Shown here piece after piece: positions 34,571 through 46,672 of a stretch of 64,000 bases of DNA. The notes under the pieces were generated by a model. It worked only from the letters and a program-made list of their open reading frames with translations, did no database searches and was not told the DNA's origin. Where the stretch lies: positions 2,108,001 to 2,172,000 of the forward strand of contig NZ_CP031447.1 of assembly GCF_003391095.1 (NCBI RefSeq), read 5' to 3'. Both the position numbers and the translations under genes were made by a program. Position 1 is the first letter of the stretch. Every line of letters starts with the position of its first letter. The stretch is from Austwickia chelonae. GTDB lineage: Bacteria; Actinomycetota; Actinomycetes; Actinomycetales; Dermatophilaceae.

Positions 34571-35980
34571 TCAGTAGAGCCCCGTGGCGTAGTAGACGCC
34601 GATGACGACGAAGACTGCCAGGGTCTTCAACAGGGTCATCGCGAAGATGTCCTTGTAGGAAGACTTGTGGGTCAGCCCGGTCACCATGAGCAGGGTGATG
34701 ACTGCGCCATTGTGCGGGAGGGTATCCATACCACCGGAGGCCATGGAGGCCACCCGGTGCAGCACCTCCATGGGGATACCCGAGGCATTGGCCCCGCTGA
34801 TGAACTGCTCCGACATGGCGCCCAGCGCGATGGACATACCGCCTGACGCGCTGCCGGTCACACCGGCCAGCAGGTTGACCGTCACCGCCTCGTTGATGAG
34901 CGGGTTCGGAATCACCGCCAGCCCCTTGGCCACCACGGCGAATCCGGGCAAGGAGGCGATCACGCCACCGAAGCCGTACTCGGACGCGGTGTTCAACGAG
35001 GCCAGCAGCGCACCGGCCACCGCTTCCTTGGATCCTGCGGTGAAATGCTCCTTGACCGGCTTCCACGCGAAGATCAGCACACACAGGATGCCGGCGATGA
35101 GCGCACCTTCGACCGCCCAGATACCGAGGTTGTCCTTGGTCACAACGATGACCTCGTGCGGCTTACCGACCACGGTGCCGGCGATGACCGTCTTCTCGCC
35201 CAGGATCCCGGGAAGGACCCGGGTGAACACTGCGTTGAGAACACCCACGAGGACCAGCGGAAGCAAGGCCAGCAACGGGTGCGGCATCTTCTCGCCCTCG
35301 ACGTAGACCGTCGGCTCGTTGGTGTGCCCTTCGCCGTAGCCTTCACCCTTGGCCGCCGCAACGCGGCGACGCCACTCCAGGTAGGCCAGACCTGTCGTCA
35401 GGACGAAGATCGCACCGATGATGCCGAGGATCGGCGCAGCGTAGGCGGTGGTCTTGAAGAAAGTCGTCGGGATGATGTTCTGAATCTGCGGGGTTCCCGG
35501 CAGAGCGTCCATGGTGAAGGTGAATGCGCCCAAGGCGATCGTGGCCGGGATCAGCCTCTTGGGGATATCCGCCTGGCGGAACATCTCGGCCGCGAACGGA
35601 TAGACCGCGAACACGACGACGAACAACGAGACACCGCCGTAGGTCAGCAAGGAGCAGACCAGAACGATGGCGAGCATGGCGCGCTTGGCGCCGACGAACC
35701 CGATCACGGTCTTCACGATCGATCGGGCGAAGCCCGACATCTCGATCACTTTGCCGAACAATGCGCCCAGCAGGAAGACCATGAAGTAGTTCTTGATGAA
35801 ACCGACGGCCTTGTCCATGAAGAGCCCGGTGAAAGCCGGGGCTACATCAAGCGGGTTGGTCAGGAGGACCGCACCCATGGCGGCGATCGGTGCGAACAGG
35901 ATGACGCTGTGGCCTTTGTAGGCCATATACATGAGGAAGGCCAAGGCGGCGAGTACCACCGCGAGGGCGTAGAAGTCCAC
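34571..35980 (-). CDS. GntP family permease, probable 3-hydroxybutyrate or short hydroxy-acid importer
   Basis: A 469-aa permease with about 12 to 14 transmembrane helices. GntP family motifs are present, including 'GGVSLFVVVFAVYPFAAEMFR', 'DALPGTPQIQNIIPTTFF' and 'MASGGMDTLPHNGAVITLL'. GntP proteins carry gluconate and related hydroxy acids. Members next to hydroxybutyrate dehydrogenase and CoA-transferase genes are usually annotated as D-beta-hydroxybutyrate permeases, and context gives that reading here. The downstream stem-loop closes the operon. Confidence 0.85.
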   Translation of the reverse strand: MDFYALAVVLAALAFLMYMAYKGHSVILFAPIAAMGAVLLTNPLDVAPAFTGLFMDKAVGFIKNYFMVFLLGALFGKVIEMSGFARSIVKTVIGFVGAKRAMLAIVLVCSLLTYGGVSLFVVVFAVYPFAAEMFRQADIPKRLIPATIALGAFTFTMDALPGTPQIQNIIPTTFFKTTAYAAPILGIIGAIFVLTTGLAYLEWRRRVAAAKGEGYGEGHTNEPTVYVEGEKMPHPLLALLPLVLVGVLNAVFTRVLPGILGEKTVIAGTVVGKPHEVIVVTKDNLGIWAVEGALIAGILCVLIFAWKPVKEHFTAGSKEAVAGALLASLNTASEYGFGGVIASLPGFAVVAKGLAVIPNPLINEAVTVNLLAGVTGSASGGMSIALGAMSEQFISGANASGIPMEVLHRVASMASGGMDTLPHNGAVITLLMVTGLTHKSSYKDIFAMTLLKTLAVFVVIGVYYATGLY

Positions 35981-36046
35981 TGAAGCTCTCTTCTGTTTCG
36001 GGGCAACAGATCAGCTGCCTGAGCTATAGAGGTGAGATGGCGAGGC

Positions 36047-37240
36047 TCAGGCTGTGCAGCGACGCAGGAGGATGGCCACGGCCTGACCGCCACCGATGCA
36101 CATGGACGCCACGCCCAAGTTCAGTTCGTGACGCAGCAGGTTGTTCGCCACACGCGCAGTGATGATCGCGCCGGTGGCACCGATGGGGTGTCCCCACGCG
36201 ATGGCCCCGCCGAGCGGGTTCACCTTGGCCAGGTCGAGCCCGAGATCGCGGGAGCAGGCGACCGCCTGGGCCGCGAAGGCTTCGTTGAGCTCGTACCAGT
36301 CGACGTCGTCCGCTTCGAGGGAGTTGCGCTCCAGGATCTTCTGTACCGCCGGGACCGGGCCGTATCCCATGATGTCGGGGTCGACGCCGACCTTCGTGAA
36401 GTCCACGATCTCGGCCAGCGGCGTCAATCCGCGCTCCTCGGCGACCGAACGCCGGGTGAGGACCAAGGCAGCTCCGGCGTCGTTGATCCCGGAGGCGTTG
36501 CCTGCAGTCACGGTGCCGTCCTTGGCGAAGACCGTCCGCATACCGGCGAGCTTCTCCAGGGTGAGCCCGGCCCGCGGGTGCTCGTCGGTGTCGACGACGA
36601 CCTCGCCCTTGCGGGTCGCGACGGTGACCGGGGTGATCTCGCCAGCCATGGCGTCAGCAGCCAGAGCCTCCTGCGCGCGCCGCTGCGACTCGAGAGCGAA
36701 GACGTCCTGCTGCTCACGCGTCACGTCGAAACGGGCCGCGACATTCTCGGCAGTGACCCCCATCGGCACCTGCGAGAAGGGGTCGGTCACGAGGATGCTC
36801 GTGCCATCGACGAGGGTCCGCGCCCCGAGGCTGTAACCGTCCTTGGCCTGGAAGTCGAGGTAGGGCTGAGCGGACATGTTCTCGCAACCTGCTGCCACGA
36901 CGATGTCGGCTTCCCCGACCATCAGTTCGTAGGCCGCCGACCCGACCGCCTGCATCGAGGAACCGCACAACCGGTTGATCGTCAGCGCTGTCGACTCGTG
37001 GCTGGCTCCGGCTTCGATGGCCACCCGGCGGGAGACGTAGGCGTCGCTACCGACGGTGCCGACGCAGCCGACGATCCACTCGTCGACATCGGTGGCTGCC
37101 ACACCGGCCCGCTCGAGAGCCGCCTTCGCTGCGGTCGCGCCCAGCACGTGTGCGGGCACCTTCGCCAGGGACTTTCCGAAACCGCCCACGGGGGTACGGG
37201 CGTAGCCCACTACCACGATCGGGTCGTCGGTCTTCTTCAT
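36047..37240 (-). CDS. Acetyl-CoA C-acetyltransferase (canonical thiolase)
   Basis: A 397-aa thiolase with a complete catalytic set: nucleophile C92 (NRLCGSSMQ), 'LNEAFAAQ', 'GHPIGATGAI' with the catalytic His, and acid/base C381 in 'MCIGGGQ'. It would split acetoacetyl-CoA to two acetyl-CoA. It lies between the GntP permease and the CoA transferase subunits on the same strand, so it completes the ketone-body degradation pathway. A paralogue lacking C381 lies at 32565-33734. Confidence 0.93.
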   Translation of the reverse strand: MKKTDDPIVVVGYARTPVGGFGKSLAKVPAHVLGATAAKAALERAGVAATDVDEWIVGCVGTVGSDAYVSRRVAIEAGASHESTALTINRLCGSSMQAVGSAAYELMVGEADIVVAAGCENMSAQPYLDFQAKDGYSLGARTLVDGTSILVTDPFSQVPMGVTAENVAARFDVTREQQDVFALESQRRAQEALAADAMAGEITPVTVATRKGEVVVDTDEHPRAGLTLEKLAGMRTVFAKDGTVTAGNASGINDAGAALVLTRRSVAEERGLTPLAEIVDFTKVGVDPDIMGYGPVPAVQKILERNSLEADDVDWYELNEAFAAQAVACSRDLGLDLAKVNPLGGAIAWGHPIGATGAIITARVANNLLRHELNLGVASMCIGGGQAVAILLRRCTA

Positions 37241-37328
37241 GATTACTCCTTTGTAAATGCAGGACGGACCCGACGCCGACCCGGCGGGGTCGGTGGCAGG
37301 GCACAGTAGGGGGGAGCCGAGGCCTCGT

Positions 37329-37988
37329 TCAGGCGATCGGCAGCAGGTCGGGGCTGATGATCAGTTCGGCCTCAGTGGCCGCCTGGATCTGCTCGACCGT
37401 GAACTCGGGGTTGTACTCGGTGAGCACCAGGCCTTCGTCGGTCACCTTGATCACCGCCATCTCGGTGATGATCAGATCGACGCAGCGGGCCGCTGTCAGT
37501 GGAAGAGAGCAGCGCGTCTTGATCTTCGGCGCGCCCTTCTGGGTGTGTTCCATGGCCACGATCACGCGCTTGGCTCCGACGACGAGGTCCATGGCACCGC
37601 CCATACCGGGGACCATCTTCCCGGGGATGATCCAGTTGGCCAGGTTTCCTTCGGCGTCGACCTCGAGGGCACCCAGCACGGTCGCATCCATATGACCACC
37701 GCGGATCAGTGCGAAGGACATGACCGAGGAGATGAAGGATCCGCCAGGAACGCATGTCGCCGGGCTGCCGCCAGCGTCCACCAGGTAACGCGGGTCCTCT
37801 TCACCGGCCGGCGGGCGGGGTCCTGCCCCGACGATGCCGTCCTCGGCCTCGATGGTGACGTGGACATCCGATGACAGGTAGGCCGGGATCAGCGTGGGGA
37901 CGCCGATGCCCAGGTTGACGAAGTCACCGTCCGAGAACTCACGGGCCGCCCGGCGTGCGATGTAGTGCTTGATCTCGTTGCGGTCCAT
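37329..37988 (-). CDS. CoA transferase subunit B (acetoacetate/3-oxoacid family)
   Basis: A 219-aa beta subunit of a family I CoA transferase. The N-terminal 'IARRAAREFSDGDFVNLGIGVPTLIP' is typical. The catalytic glutamate falls in 'IEAEDGIVG', a variant of the usual SENG motif in which the Glu is kept. It moves CoA from succinyl-CoA or acetyl-CoA to acetoacetate. It follows subunit A by 2 bp. Confidence 0.92.
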   Translation of the reverse strand: MDRNEIKHYIARRAAREFSDGDFVNLGIGVPTLIPAYLSSDVHVTIEAEDGIVGAGPRPPAGEEDPRYLVDAGGSPATCVPGGSFISSVMSFALIRGGHMDATVLGALEVDAEGNLANWIIPGKMVPGMGGAMDLVVGAKRVIVAMEHTQKGAPKIKTRCSLPLTAARCVDLIITEMAVIKVTDEGLVLTEYNPEFTVEQIQAATEAELIISPDLLPIA

Positions 37989-37990
37989 GC

Positions 37991-38644
37991 TCAGTTCCTG
38001 CCTTCCACCACGTAGTCCACGAGAACGTTGGGAGTCACGACGCTCTCGGGCTCGATCGCGCCGACCTCGACCACGTGGTCCGCTTCCACGATCACGGTGG
38101 TGGCGGCGAGGGCCATCACGTCGTTGAAGTTGCGGGCCGTGCCCTTGTACCAGACGTTCCCGGAACGGTCGACGGTGTGTCCGCAGATCAGCGCAAGGTC
38201 AGCTTTCAACGGCGTCTCGAGGAGATATTCCACCCCGTCCACCGTGACGGTCTGCTTGCCGTCGGCGACGAGGGTTCCCAGCCCTGTCCTGGTGAGGACG
38301 CCGCCCAGGCCTGCACCACCGGATCGGATGCGCTCCGCCAATGTGCCCTGAGGAACGAGTTCGACCTCGAGAGTGCCCTCGTTCATCTGGGCAGCGACCT
38401 CGGGGTTCATCCCGATGTGGCTGGCCACGACCTTGCGAACCTGCCGCTTGGCGACCAGCTGGCCCAGGCCCGCGGTGGGGCGGGCCATGTCGTTAGCGAT
38501 CAGGGTGAGGTCTTTCGTGCCCTTGGCCACCAAAGCGTCCATGAGCATGTTGGGTCCGCCGCACGCGAGGAACCCACCCACCATGACGGTCATCCCGTCC
38601 TCGACGAGCTCGACGAATCTGTCGAGCCCGATCACCTTGTCCAT
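37991..38644 (-). CDS. CoA transferase subunit A (acetoacetate/3-oxoacid family)
   Basis: A 217-aa alpha subunit. 'DGMTVMVGGFLACGGPNMLMDAL' near the N-terminus is the CoA-transferase glycine-rich signature. It pairs with the downstream subunit B. The ATG at 38644 has AAGGAGG about 9 nt upstream, so it is preferred over a start ten codons earlier. It is the first gene of a run that continues through subunit B, thiolase and permease. Confidence 0.92.
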   Translation of the reverse strand: MDKVIGLDRFVELVEDGMTVMVGGFLACGGPNMLMDALVAKGTKDLTLIANDMARPTAGLGQLVAKRQVRKVVASHIGMNPEVAAQMNEGTLEVELVPQGTLAERIRSGGAGLGGVLTRTGLGTLVADGKQTVTVDGVEYLLETPLKADLALICGHTVDRSGNVWYKGTARNFNDVMALAATTVIVEADHVVEVGAIEPESVVTPNVLVDYVVEGRN

Positions 38645-38965
38645 CTCAACTGCCTCCTTGCAGATGTGTCCCAAGCGTCCCTAGCGGTTCTCCGAGGAGC
38701 ACACCGCACCAAAATCGGACTTGATCGGTCCGATTCTGACATGCCAGGCCAGGAAGGTGAGCATCGGCGGTAGATAAATCGGACCAAGTAGGTCTGAATT
38801 TTGAAGAAGCCCTCCTGAGAGCACCTCTCCAGGAGCAGATTTCAGGCTCTCCGAGAAAACAACCTCTCGAAAGAACTCGCCTCCCCGACGAAGAACCACC
38901 CCACACCCACAGCGAAGGGCCCCGACCGGTGACCGGATCGGGGCCCTCAGCAGCAGGACTACACG

Positions 38966-40882
38966 TCAGTTGTCCCGCCGTGCCTCACTCCGCGCCCGAG
39001 CCGCCGTACGGGCCCGCTCGGTGGAGTCCAGAACCACCTTGCGGATCCGCACCGCCTCCGGGGTCACTTCAACGCACTCGTCCTCACGGCAGAACTCCAG
39101 GCACTGCTCCAAGGAGAGCCTCTTCGGCGGGATCAGGCGCTCCAGGACATCAGCGGTCGAGCTGCGCACGTTGGTGAGCTTCTTCTCCTTGGTGATGTTG
39201 ACATCCATGTCGTCGGCGCGGGAGTTCTCCCCGACGATCATGCCCTCGTACACCTCGGTGGTCGGCTCGACGAACATCGTGCCGCGCTCCTGAAGGTTGA
39301 ACATGGCGTAGGTCGTCGCTGCGCCGGACCGGTCCGCCACCAAAGAACCGGTCATCCGGGTGACGATCGGACCGTGCCACGGCTCGTAGCCCTCGAAGAC
39401 GTGATGGGCGATACCGGTGCCACGCGTCTCGGTGAGGAATTCGGTGCGGAAACCGATCATGCCGCGCGAGGGCACCAAGAATTCCATCCGCACCCAGCCG
39501 GTGCCGTGGTTGACCATCTGCTCCATCCGGCCCTTGCGCGCCGCCATCAACTGGGTCACCGAACCCAGGAATTCCTCCGGGGTGTCAATGGTCAGGCGTT
39601 CCACCGGCTCGTGGACCTTGCCGTTGACCTCACGCGTGACGACCTGCGGCTTACCGACGGTCAGTTCGTAGCCCTCGCGCCGCATCTGCTCGACCAGGAT
39701 CGCCAGCGCCAACTCGCCACGCCCCTGGACCTCCCAGGCATCGGGACGTTCCGTCGGAAGGATGTTGAGCGAGACATTGCCGATCAGCTCACGGTCGAGC
39801 CGGTCCTTCACCAGGCGTGCGGTAACCTTCGCTCCACGCACCCGGCCGGCCAGCGGTGAGGTGTTGGTACCGATCGTCATCGAGATGGCCGGTTCGTCGA
39901 CCTTGATCAGAGGCAGCTGGCGGGGGTCGTCGACATCGGCGATGGTGTCGCCGATCATGATCTCCGGGATACCGGCGATGGCGATGATGTCTCCGGGGCG
40001 GGCCGACCCGCTCTCGAGAGGCTTACGTTCCAGGCCTTCGGTGATCAGCAGCTCGCTGATCTTCACCCGCTCGACACTGCGGTCGTGCTTCATCCAGGCC
40101 ACCTGCTGGCCCTTGCGGATCTCCCCGTTGAAGACACGCAGCAGGGCGAGCCGGCCGAGGAAGTTCGAGGAGTCCAGGTTGGTGACATGCGCCTGGAGCG
40201 GAGCCTCGTCGTCGTAGGTCGGCGCCGGGATCGTCTCCATGATCGTCTTGAACAACGGCTCGAGGTCGGGGCTCTCCGGCAGACCGCCGTCCGCAGGACG
40301 CTCGGTGGAGGCCTTGCCGGCCTTCGCCGAGGCATAGACGATCGGGAACTCGAGTTGATCCGCGTGGTGATCGGCGTCCTCGATCAGGTCCATGAAGAGT
40401 TCGTAGACCTCGTCCTCGACCTCCTCGATACGGCTGTCGGGCCGGTCGACCTTGTTGATGCACAGCACGACCGGCATTTTCGCCGCAAGCGCCTTGCGCA
40501 GCACGAAACGTGTCTGGGGAAGCGGGCCCTCAGAGGCGTCGACGAGCAGGACGACGCCGTCGACCATCGACAGACCACGTTCGACTTCGCCACCGAAGTC
40601 GGCGTGCCCGGGGGTGTCGATGATGTTGATCGTCACGCCGTCGGTGCAGCCTGCAGCGCGAGCGGAAGGTCCGTTGTAGTGGATCGCGGTGTTCTTCGCG
40701 AGGATCGTGATGCCCTTCTCACGTTCCAGGTCGCCGGAGTCCATCGCGCGTTCCTGGACATGGTCGTGTTCGCCGAAGGCACCCCCTTGCCAGAGCATCT
40801 TGTCCACCAGGGTGGTTTTTCCGTGGTCGACGTGGGCGACGATCGCGACATTCCTGATGTCGGTGCGGGTCTGAAGGGCCAT
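38966..40882 (-). CDS. typA: Ribosome-associated GTPase TypA/BipA
   Basis: A 638-aa translational GTPase. G1 is 'AHVDHGKTTLVDKMLW', G3 is 'DTPGHADFGGEVER' and G4 is 'CINKVDRPDSR', followed by EF-G-like domains and the BipA-specific C-terminal domain. It helps assemble the large ribosomal subunit under stress. The frame is open 73 codons further upstream, but the ATG at 40882 begins MALQTRTDIRNVAI, the family's normal N-terminus. Confidence 0.96.
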   Translation of the reverse strand: MALQTRTDIRNVAIVAHVDHGKTTLVDKMLWQGGAFGEHDHVQERAMDSGDLEREKGITILAKNTAIHYNGPSARAAGCTDGVTINIIDTPGHADFGGEVERGLSMVDGVVLLVDASEGPLPQTRFVLRKALAAKMPVVLCINKVDRPDSRIEEVEDEVYELFMDLIEDADHHADQLEFPIVYASAKAGKASTERPADGGLPESPDLEPLFKTIMETIPAPTYDDEAPLQAHVTNLDSSNFLGRLALLRVFNGEIRKGQQVAWMKHDRSVERVKISELLITEGLERKPLESGSARPGDIIAIAGIPEIMIGDTIADVDDPRQLPLIKVDEPAISMTIGTNTSPLAGRVRGAKVTARLVKDRLDRELIGNVSLNILPTERPDAWEVQGRGELALAILVEQMRREGYELTVGKPQVVTREVNGKVHEPVERLTIDTPEEFLGSVTQLMAARKGRMEQMVNHGTGWVRMEFLVPSRGMIGFRTEFLTETRGTGIAHHVFEGYEPWHGPIVTRMTGSLVADRSGAATTYAMFNLQERGTMFVEPTTEVYEGMIVGENSRADDMDVNITKEKKLTNVRSSTADVLERLIPPKRLSLEQCLEFCREDECVEVTPEAVRIRKVVLDSTERARTAARARSEARRDN

Positions 40883-41113
40883 ATGGCCTATTGTCTCAGG
40901 TCGCCGGGGGTGCCTGCGACGTCTCGGTCCCGAAGGCCGCTGCACCGTCTGTTCCGGAGGGGTGTCCGGGTGCGTGCCAGCGTCGGTCCCGGCCTTGCTG
41001 AGGGGTGTCGAGTCTCGGATGGGGCGGGCTGGTTCTCCCCTGTCATCGGGCCGTTCCCTCGGCTTCGGACACCGCCGATCCTGGCAGCACCTTTCCGTCA
41101 ACCGTACGACGGT

Positions 41114-41605
41114 TCACCCCCGGAGCCGATCCTTCAGCGTGCCGACGACCGGCAGGTCCCCTTCCAGCCAATCGATGTCATGAAGGCACGCTCGGTCGAG
41201 CCAGCGGATCTCGTCGTGGTCCTGGCGTGCGCATGGGGTGCCACAGGTCGTCTCGGCGAGCCATACCCCCATGACATGCCGGGGGCCGAGCCGCCAGAGG
41301 TGTCCGAGGCCCGGTCCGGGCAGGAAGTCACCGAGCCGGATGTCCACACCGAGTTCTTCGCGGATCTCCCGTTGAGCGGCTTCGGTCCAGCTTTCGCCGG
41401 CTTCGACCTTGCCGCCGGGCAGCTCCCAACGTCCGGCGAGCGCAGGTGGCCCGTTCCGCCTGGCTGCGAGGAGCTGTGTGGGCCGGGCGAGGGAGTCGAC
41501 GAGCGCGACGCCGACCACTCCGATGTGTTGATCATCACCGTGGGGGCGGTATCCAGGGACCGTGGGTCCGGTGGCGAGTGCGTGGTGGTCCTGGTCCCGA
41601 GTCAT
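41114..41605 (-). CDS. NUDIX hydrolase (MutT-like)
   Basis: A 163-aa protein. The Nudix box is complete, '[21 protein letters not shown]' plus LGV, supplying the metal-binding glutamates. The preceding '[21 protein letters not shown]' and the overall length fit 8-oxo-dGTP diphosphatase or CTP pyrophosphohydrolase types. It would clean up oxidised or non-canonical nucleotides. The flanking genes give no further clue. Confidence 0.85.
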   Translation of the reverse strand: MTRDQDHHALATGPTVPGYRPHGDDQHIGVVGVALVDSLARPTQLLAARRNGPPALAGRWELPGGKVEAGESWTEAAQREIREELGVDIRLGDFLPGPGLGHLWRLGPRHVMGVWLAETTCGTPCARQDHDEIRWLDRACLHDIDWLEGDLPVVGTLKDRLRG

Positions 41606-41768
41606 CGGGTCAGTCTGCCAGGAGGGTGATGGCTGTCTGCCGAGCGAACGGACGGCGGGGACTTTGGTCCTTTACCGGGATCCCCGGGCAGGTCTGGAAT
41701 AAGGGTTGTACCGCGAAATACACGGCACTTTCCTTTGTACGCAGGAAAATTCGCGAGGACGGACTGTC

Positions 41769-44210
<2,442 letters not shown>

Positions 44211-44219
44211 GCGCAGGCC

Positions 44220-44267
44220 GGGGCCGGGTCTGTCAGCGGCGTGGGTATCGCTGACCGACCCGGCCCC
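44220..44267 (+). terminator. Stem-loop after the second pyrophosphatase
   Basis: GGGGCCGGGTC, one mismatch, GTCAGCG pairs with CGCTGAC, mismatch, GACCCGGCCCC across a short loop, 10 bp beyond the stop. The stem is about 19 bp. It also lies between convergent genes. Confidence 0.75.
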
Positions 44268-44303
44268 GAAGGTCCGCTTCGTGCTGACGACAGCAGACGA
44301 AGG

Positions 44304-45134
44304 CTAGGCCGGCATCGGCATGGTCATGTCGGCAGGAGGAGCGGTGATCGAGACCGGCTCGTTCCATTTGCTGTAAGTCATCGACATTTTCGTGGCGCCG
44401 CTACCGGTGTCGATCTTCAGCAGTCGCCCCTTCTCGTCGAACCACTGGTCGCCTTCGATGCTCTGTGGGGTCGACCCGGGAGTGCTCTTCGCCGAGCTGC
44501 TCGAGGAGCCACCCGGGTTGAGCAGCGCGGCGCTCTTCTCGGCATCGATGGTCACTCGGACATGGACGGCCTTGTTCCCGGAGACGTCCTCACGTCCGAC
44601 GCAGGACACCTTGGTGATGGCGTCCCTGCTCTTCTCCAACTGTGCCGCCGGGTTCGTCATCGCTTGCATGTCGAAGCCGCCCTTGCTCGCCATCTCCTCC
44701 ACCGAGGCCTTCATGTACTTGCCATTGGTCAACGAACCCATCTTCATGTAGACGAGCTTGTCGAGGAGAATCACGTCGATGTCATTGCCTTGAACAGAAA
44801 CCTTCATGGAGGTCTTCGGGTTGCTCGCGTCGGTGACATCGACATCACCGGTGAAGCTTCCGCTCTGGGCTGCTCCCGCGGAGCCGGCCGAGACCTGCGC
44901 CGTTGCCTCCATCTTTCCTTCGAGGTGAGCAGTCTTCGCCATGTCGCTCGACTTCTTGAACGCGTCGAAATAAGCGGCCTTGTCGAGGTCACCGGCTTTG
45001 GCGCAGACCTCGTAGATGTTTCCAACAGCCTGGGCCGAGCTTGTTCCCGCTGCCTTTTCACCACCCCCCATGCAACCGGTCAAGCCGAGTGGAAGCAGAA
45101 CGACGAACAGAGCAATACCGCGGCGACATGCCAT
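44304..45134 (-). CDS. LppX/LprG-like lipoprotein
   Basis: A 276-aa lipoprotein. The signal peptide ends in the lipobox 'LTGC' with C21. The mature part resembles the actinobacterial LppX_LprAFG family, which has a LolA/LolB-like half-barrel for carrying lipids ('EKSRDAITKVSCVGREDVSGNKAVHVRVTID'-type segment, then 'QWFDEKGRLLKID'). A Ser-rich linker occurs near residue 215. It may shuttle lipids or lipoglycans to the surface. It is divergent from the CBS gene. Confidence 0.75.
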   Translation of the reverse strand: MACRRGIALFVVLLPLGLTGCMGGGEKAAGTSSAQAVGNIYEVCAKAGDLDKAAYFDAFKKSSDMAKTAHLEGKMEATAQVSAGSAGAAQSGSFTGDVDVTDASNPKTSMKVSVQGNDIDVILLDKLVYMKMGSLTNGKYMKASVEEMASKGGFDMQAMTNPAAQLEKSRDAITKVSCVGREDVSGNKAVHVRVTIDAEKSAALLNPGGSSSSSAKSTPGSTPQSIEGDQWFDEKGRLLKIDTGSGATKMSMTYSKWNEPVSITAPPADMTMPMPA

Positions 45135-45366
45135 CTCAAAAATCCTTCCATAGGCGTGTGTCCCGGAGGTTTCACCTCAGGACCGGACACCACATGCCCG
45201 TGGTCGCGCGATCCGTGATGTCGTGCTGTGGCGCCATTACCCCGCCATTCTGCTCTCACTGGACATTTCCGTCACTCCACGGGGGCACTTATCGCCAATA
45301 ACCTTGGGATACATATCATTTGTCCACTCCGTGGAATGACCCTTCCACAGCGAGGAATCGCCCCAC

Positions 45367-45372
45367 TAGCGT
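45367..45372 (+). promoter_or_regulatory. Putative -10 box (TAGCGT) of the leaderless CBS gene
   Basis: TAGCGT is followed by six nucleotides and the ATG at 45379. Confidence 0.4.
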
Positions 45373-45378
45373 CTATCC

Positions 45379-45807
45379 ATGCTGATATCAGACGTCCTCA
45401 AAGCGAAAGAACACCCGTTCGTGACGACCATCCGGGAGGATGCCAGCGTCACCGCACTCATCGCCCTGCTGGCCGAGCATCGCATCGGCGCCGTGGTCGT
45501 CAGCAATGACGGCACCACCATCGCCGGCATCGTCAGCGAACGGGATATCGTCCGGCGGCTCGCCACCAACCCCGAGATCCTCGGTGCAGCAGTGCGCGAC
45601 ATCATGACCGCCGAGGTCCACACCTGTCCACCGCAGACCCCGGTCGCCGAGCTCTCCCGCGAGATGACCGAACGACGGATCCGACACGTCCCGGTCGTCC
45701 GCAACAACCAGATGATCGGACTGGTCAGCATCGGCGACGTGGTGAAACAGCGCATCGGGCAGCTCCAGGACGAAGCCGATCACCTGGCCGAGTACATCCA
45801 GCAGTGA
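45379..45807 (+). CDS. Tandem CBS domain protein
   Basis: A 142-aa protein made almost entirely of two CBS motifs (about 10-65 and 75-130). Each ends in the usual GI/GL-V-S-x-G/R-D pattern ('GIVSERDIVRRL', 'GLVSIGDVVKQ'). Such stand-alone pairs bind adenine nucleotides and regulate partner proteins or act as energy or hypoxia sensors. A specific partner is not evident. A TANNNT box at the start suggests a leaderless transcript. Confidence 0.87.
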   Translation: MLISDVLKAKEHPFVTTIREDASVTALIALLAEHRIGAVVVSNDGTTIAGIVSERDIVRRLATNPEILGAAVRDIMTAEVHTCPPQTPVAELSREMTERRIRHVPVVRNNQMIGLVSIGDVVKQRIGQLQDEADHLAEYIQQ

Positions 45808-45918
45808 GCGCCCGGGTGGAGAACAGCGCCCGTCATTCCTCAGAATCAGGAAACCTGTTGGTGCGCAGCATTCTACGATCGGGGTGTCCTGTCCCCGATG
45901 CCATGCCCAGGAGCACAG

Positions 45919-46497
45919 GTGACCGTGTCCGAACTCACCGACCGGGCCCTGGCCGCCTCACTGCGTGAACTTCTCCTGACCCACCGTCTGCCGAAGATCA
46001 CCGTCCGGATGATCACCGAGCACTGCGGCGTCTCCCGGCACACCTTCTACAACCACTTCTGCGATATCCACGACCTGCTCGTCTACCTCTTCAGGACCGA
46101 GATCGGACACGAGCTGTCCCGGCACAGCCACGAGAACACCTGGCCCATCGGCGTGGGACGACTCCTCGACTACACCGTCTCGAACCGAGAACTCTGCCTG
46201 GGCATCCACCAATCCGTGGCCCGGATACGCCTGGAAAGAATGCTGTTGGACATCTTCAGCATCCTCCTGGAAAGGGTGATCGACGAGTTACCCACCAGCG
46301 TCCACGAACACGTCACTGCCGAAATCCGCGGCCGAACTGCACGCTTCTTCGGGCATGCGCTCCTGGGTGTCTACCTCGACTGGCTCGACGACGATCTCGT
46401 CGAACCCGCCGCCGAGATCCACCGCCGGGTCTGCGTCATGTTGACCGGGACAGTGCGCCACGTCCTGAGCAACCAGCGAGCCGAGGACGCGGCCTGA
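45919..46497 (+). CDS. TetR family regulator upstream of oleate hydratase
   Basis: A 192-aa TetR/AcrR-type protein. The helix-turn-helix is near residues 25-55 ('ITVRMITEHCGVSRHTFYNHFCDIHDLLVYLF'-type segment). The C-terminal half resembles the DhaS/TetR_C type. It is co-directional with and 175 bp upstream of the oleate hydratase gene, so fatty-acid-responsive control is likely. A GTG at 45919 has AGGAG 5 nt upstream; an ATG at 45898 is the alternative. Confidence 0.75.
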   Translation: MTVSELTDRALAASLRELLLTHRLPKITVRMITEHCGVSRHTFYNHFCDIHDLLVYLFRTEIGHELSRHSHENTWPIGVGRLLDYTVSNRELCLGIHQSVARIRLERMLLDIFSILLERVIDELPTSVHEHVTAEIRGRTARFFGHALLGVYLDWLDDDLVEPAAEIHRRVCVMLTGTVRHVLSNQRAEDAA

Positions 46498-46672
46498 CCA
46501 CAGGCCCTCGACACCGTCTTCCCCGAGCTGTCCGATGACACAACTGCGCCGAGCTGTGCAGATCTGACACAACCACCGCGAGTTGTCCATTGCCCCCGCC
46601 CCACAGGTCACGAAAAGTGAAGGCCTACGAGACAGAACGGCTGTCTCCTCCGCTACGGAAGGCCGATACCCC

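Noticed and set aside
39374-41629. Long + strand frames across typA
   Set aside because: Antisense shadows of the typA and NUDIX genes, without recognisable motifs.
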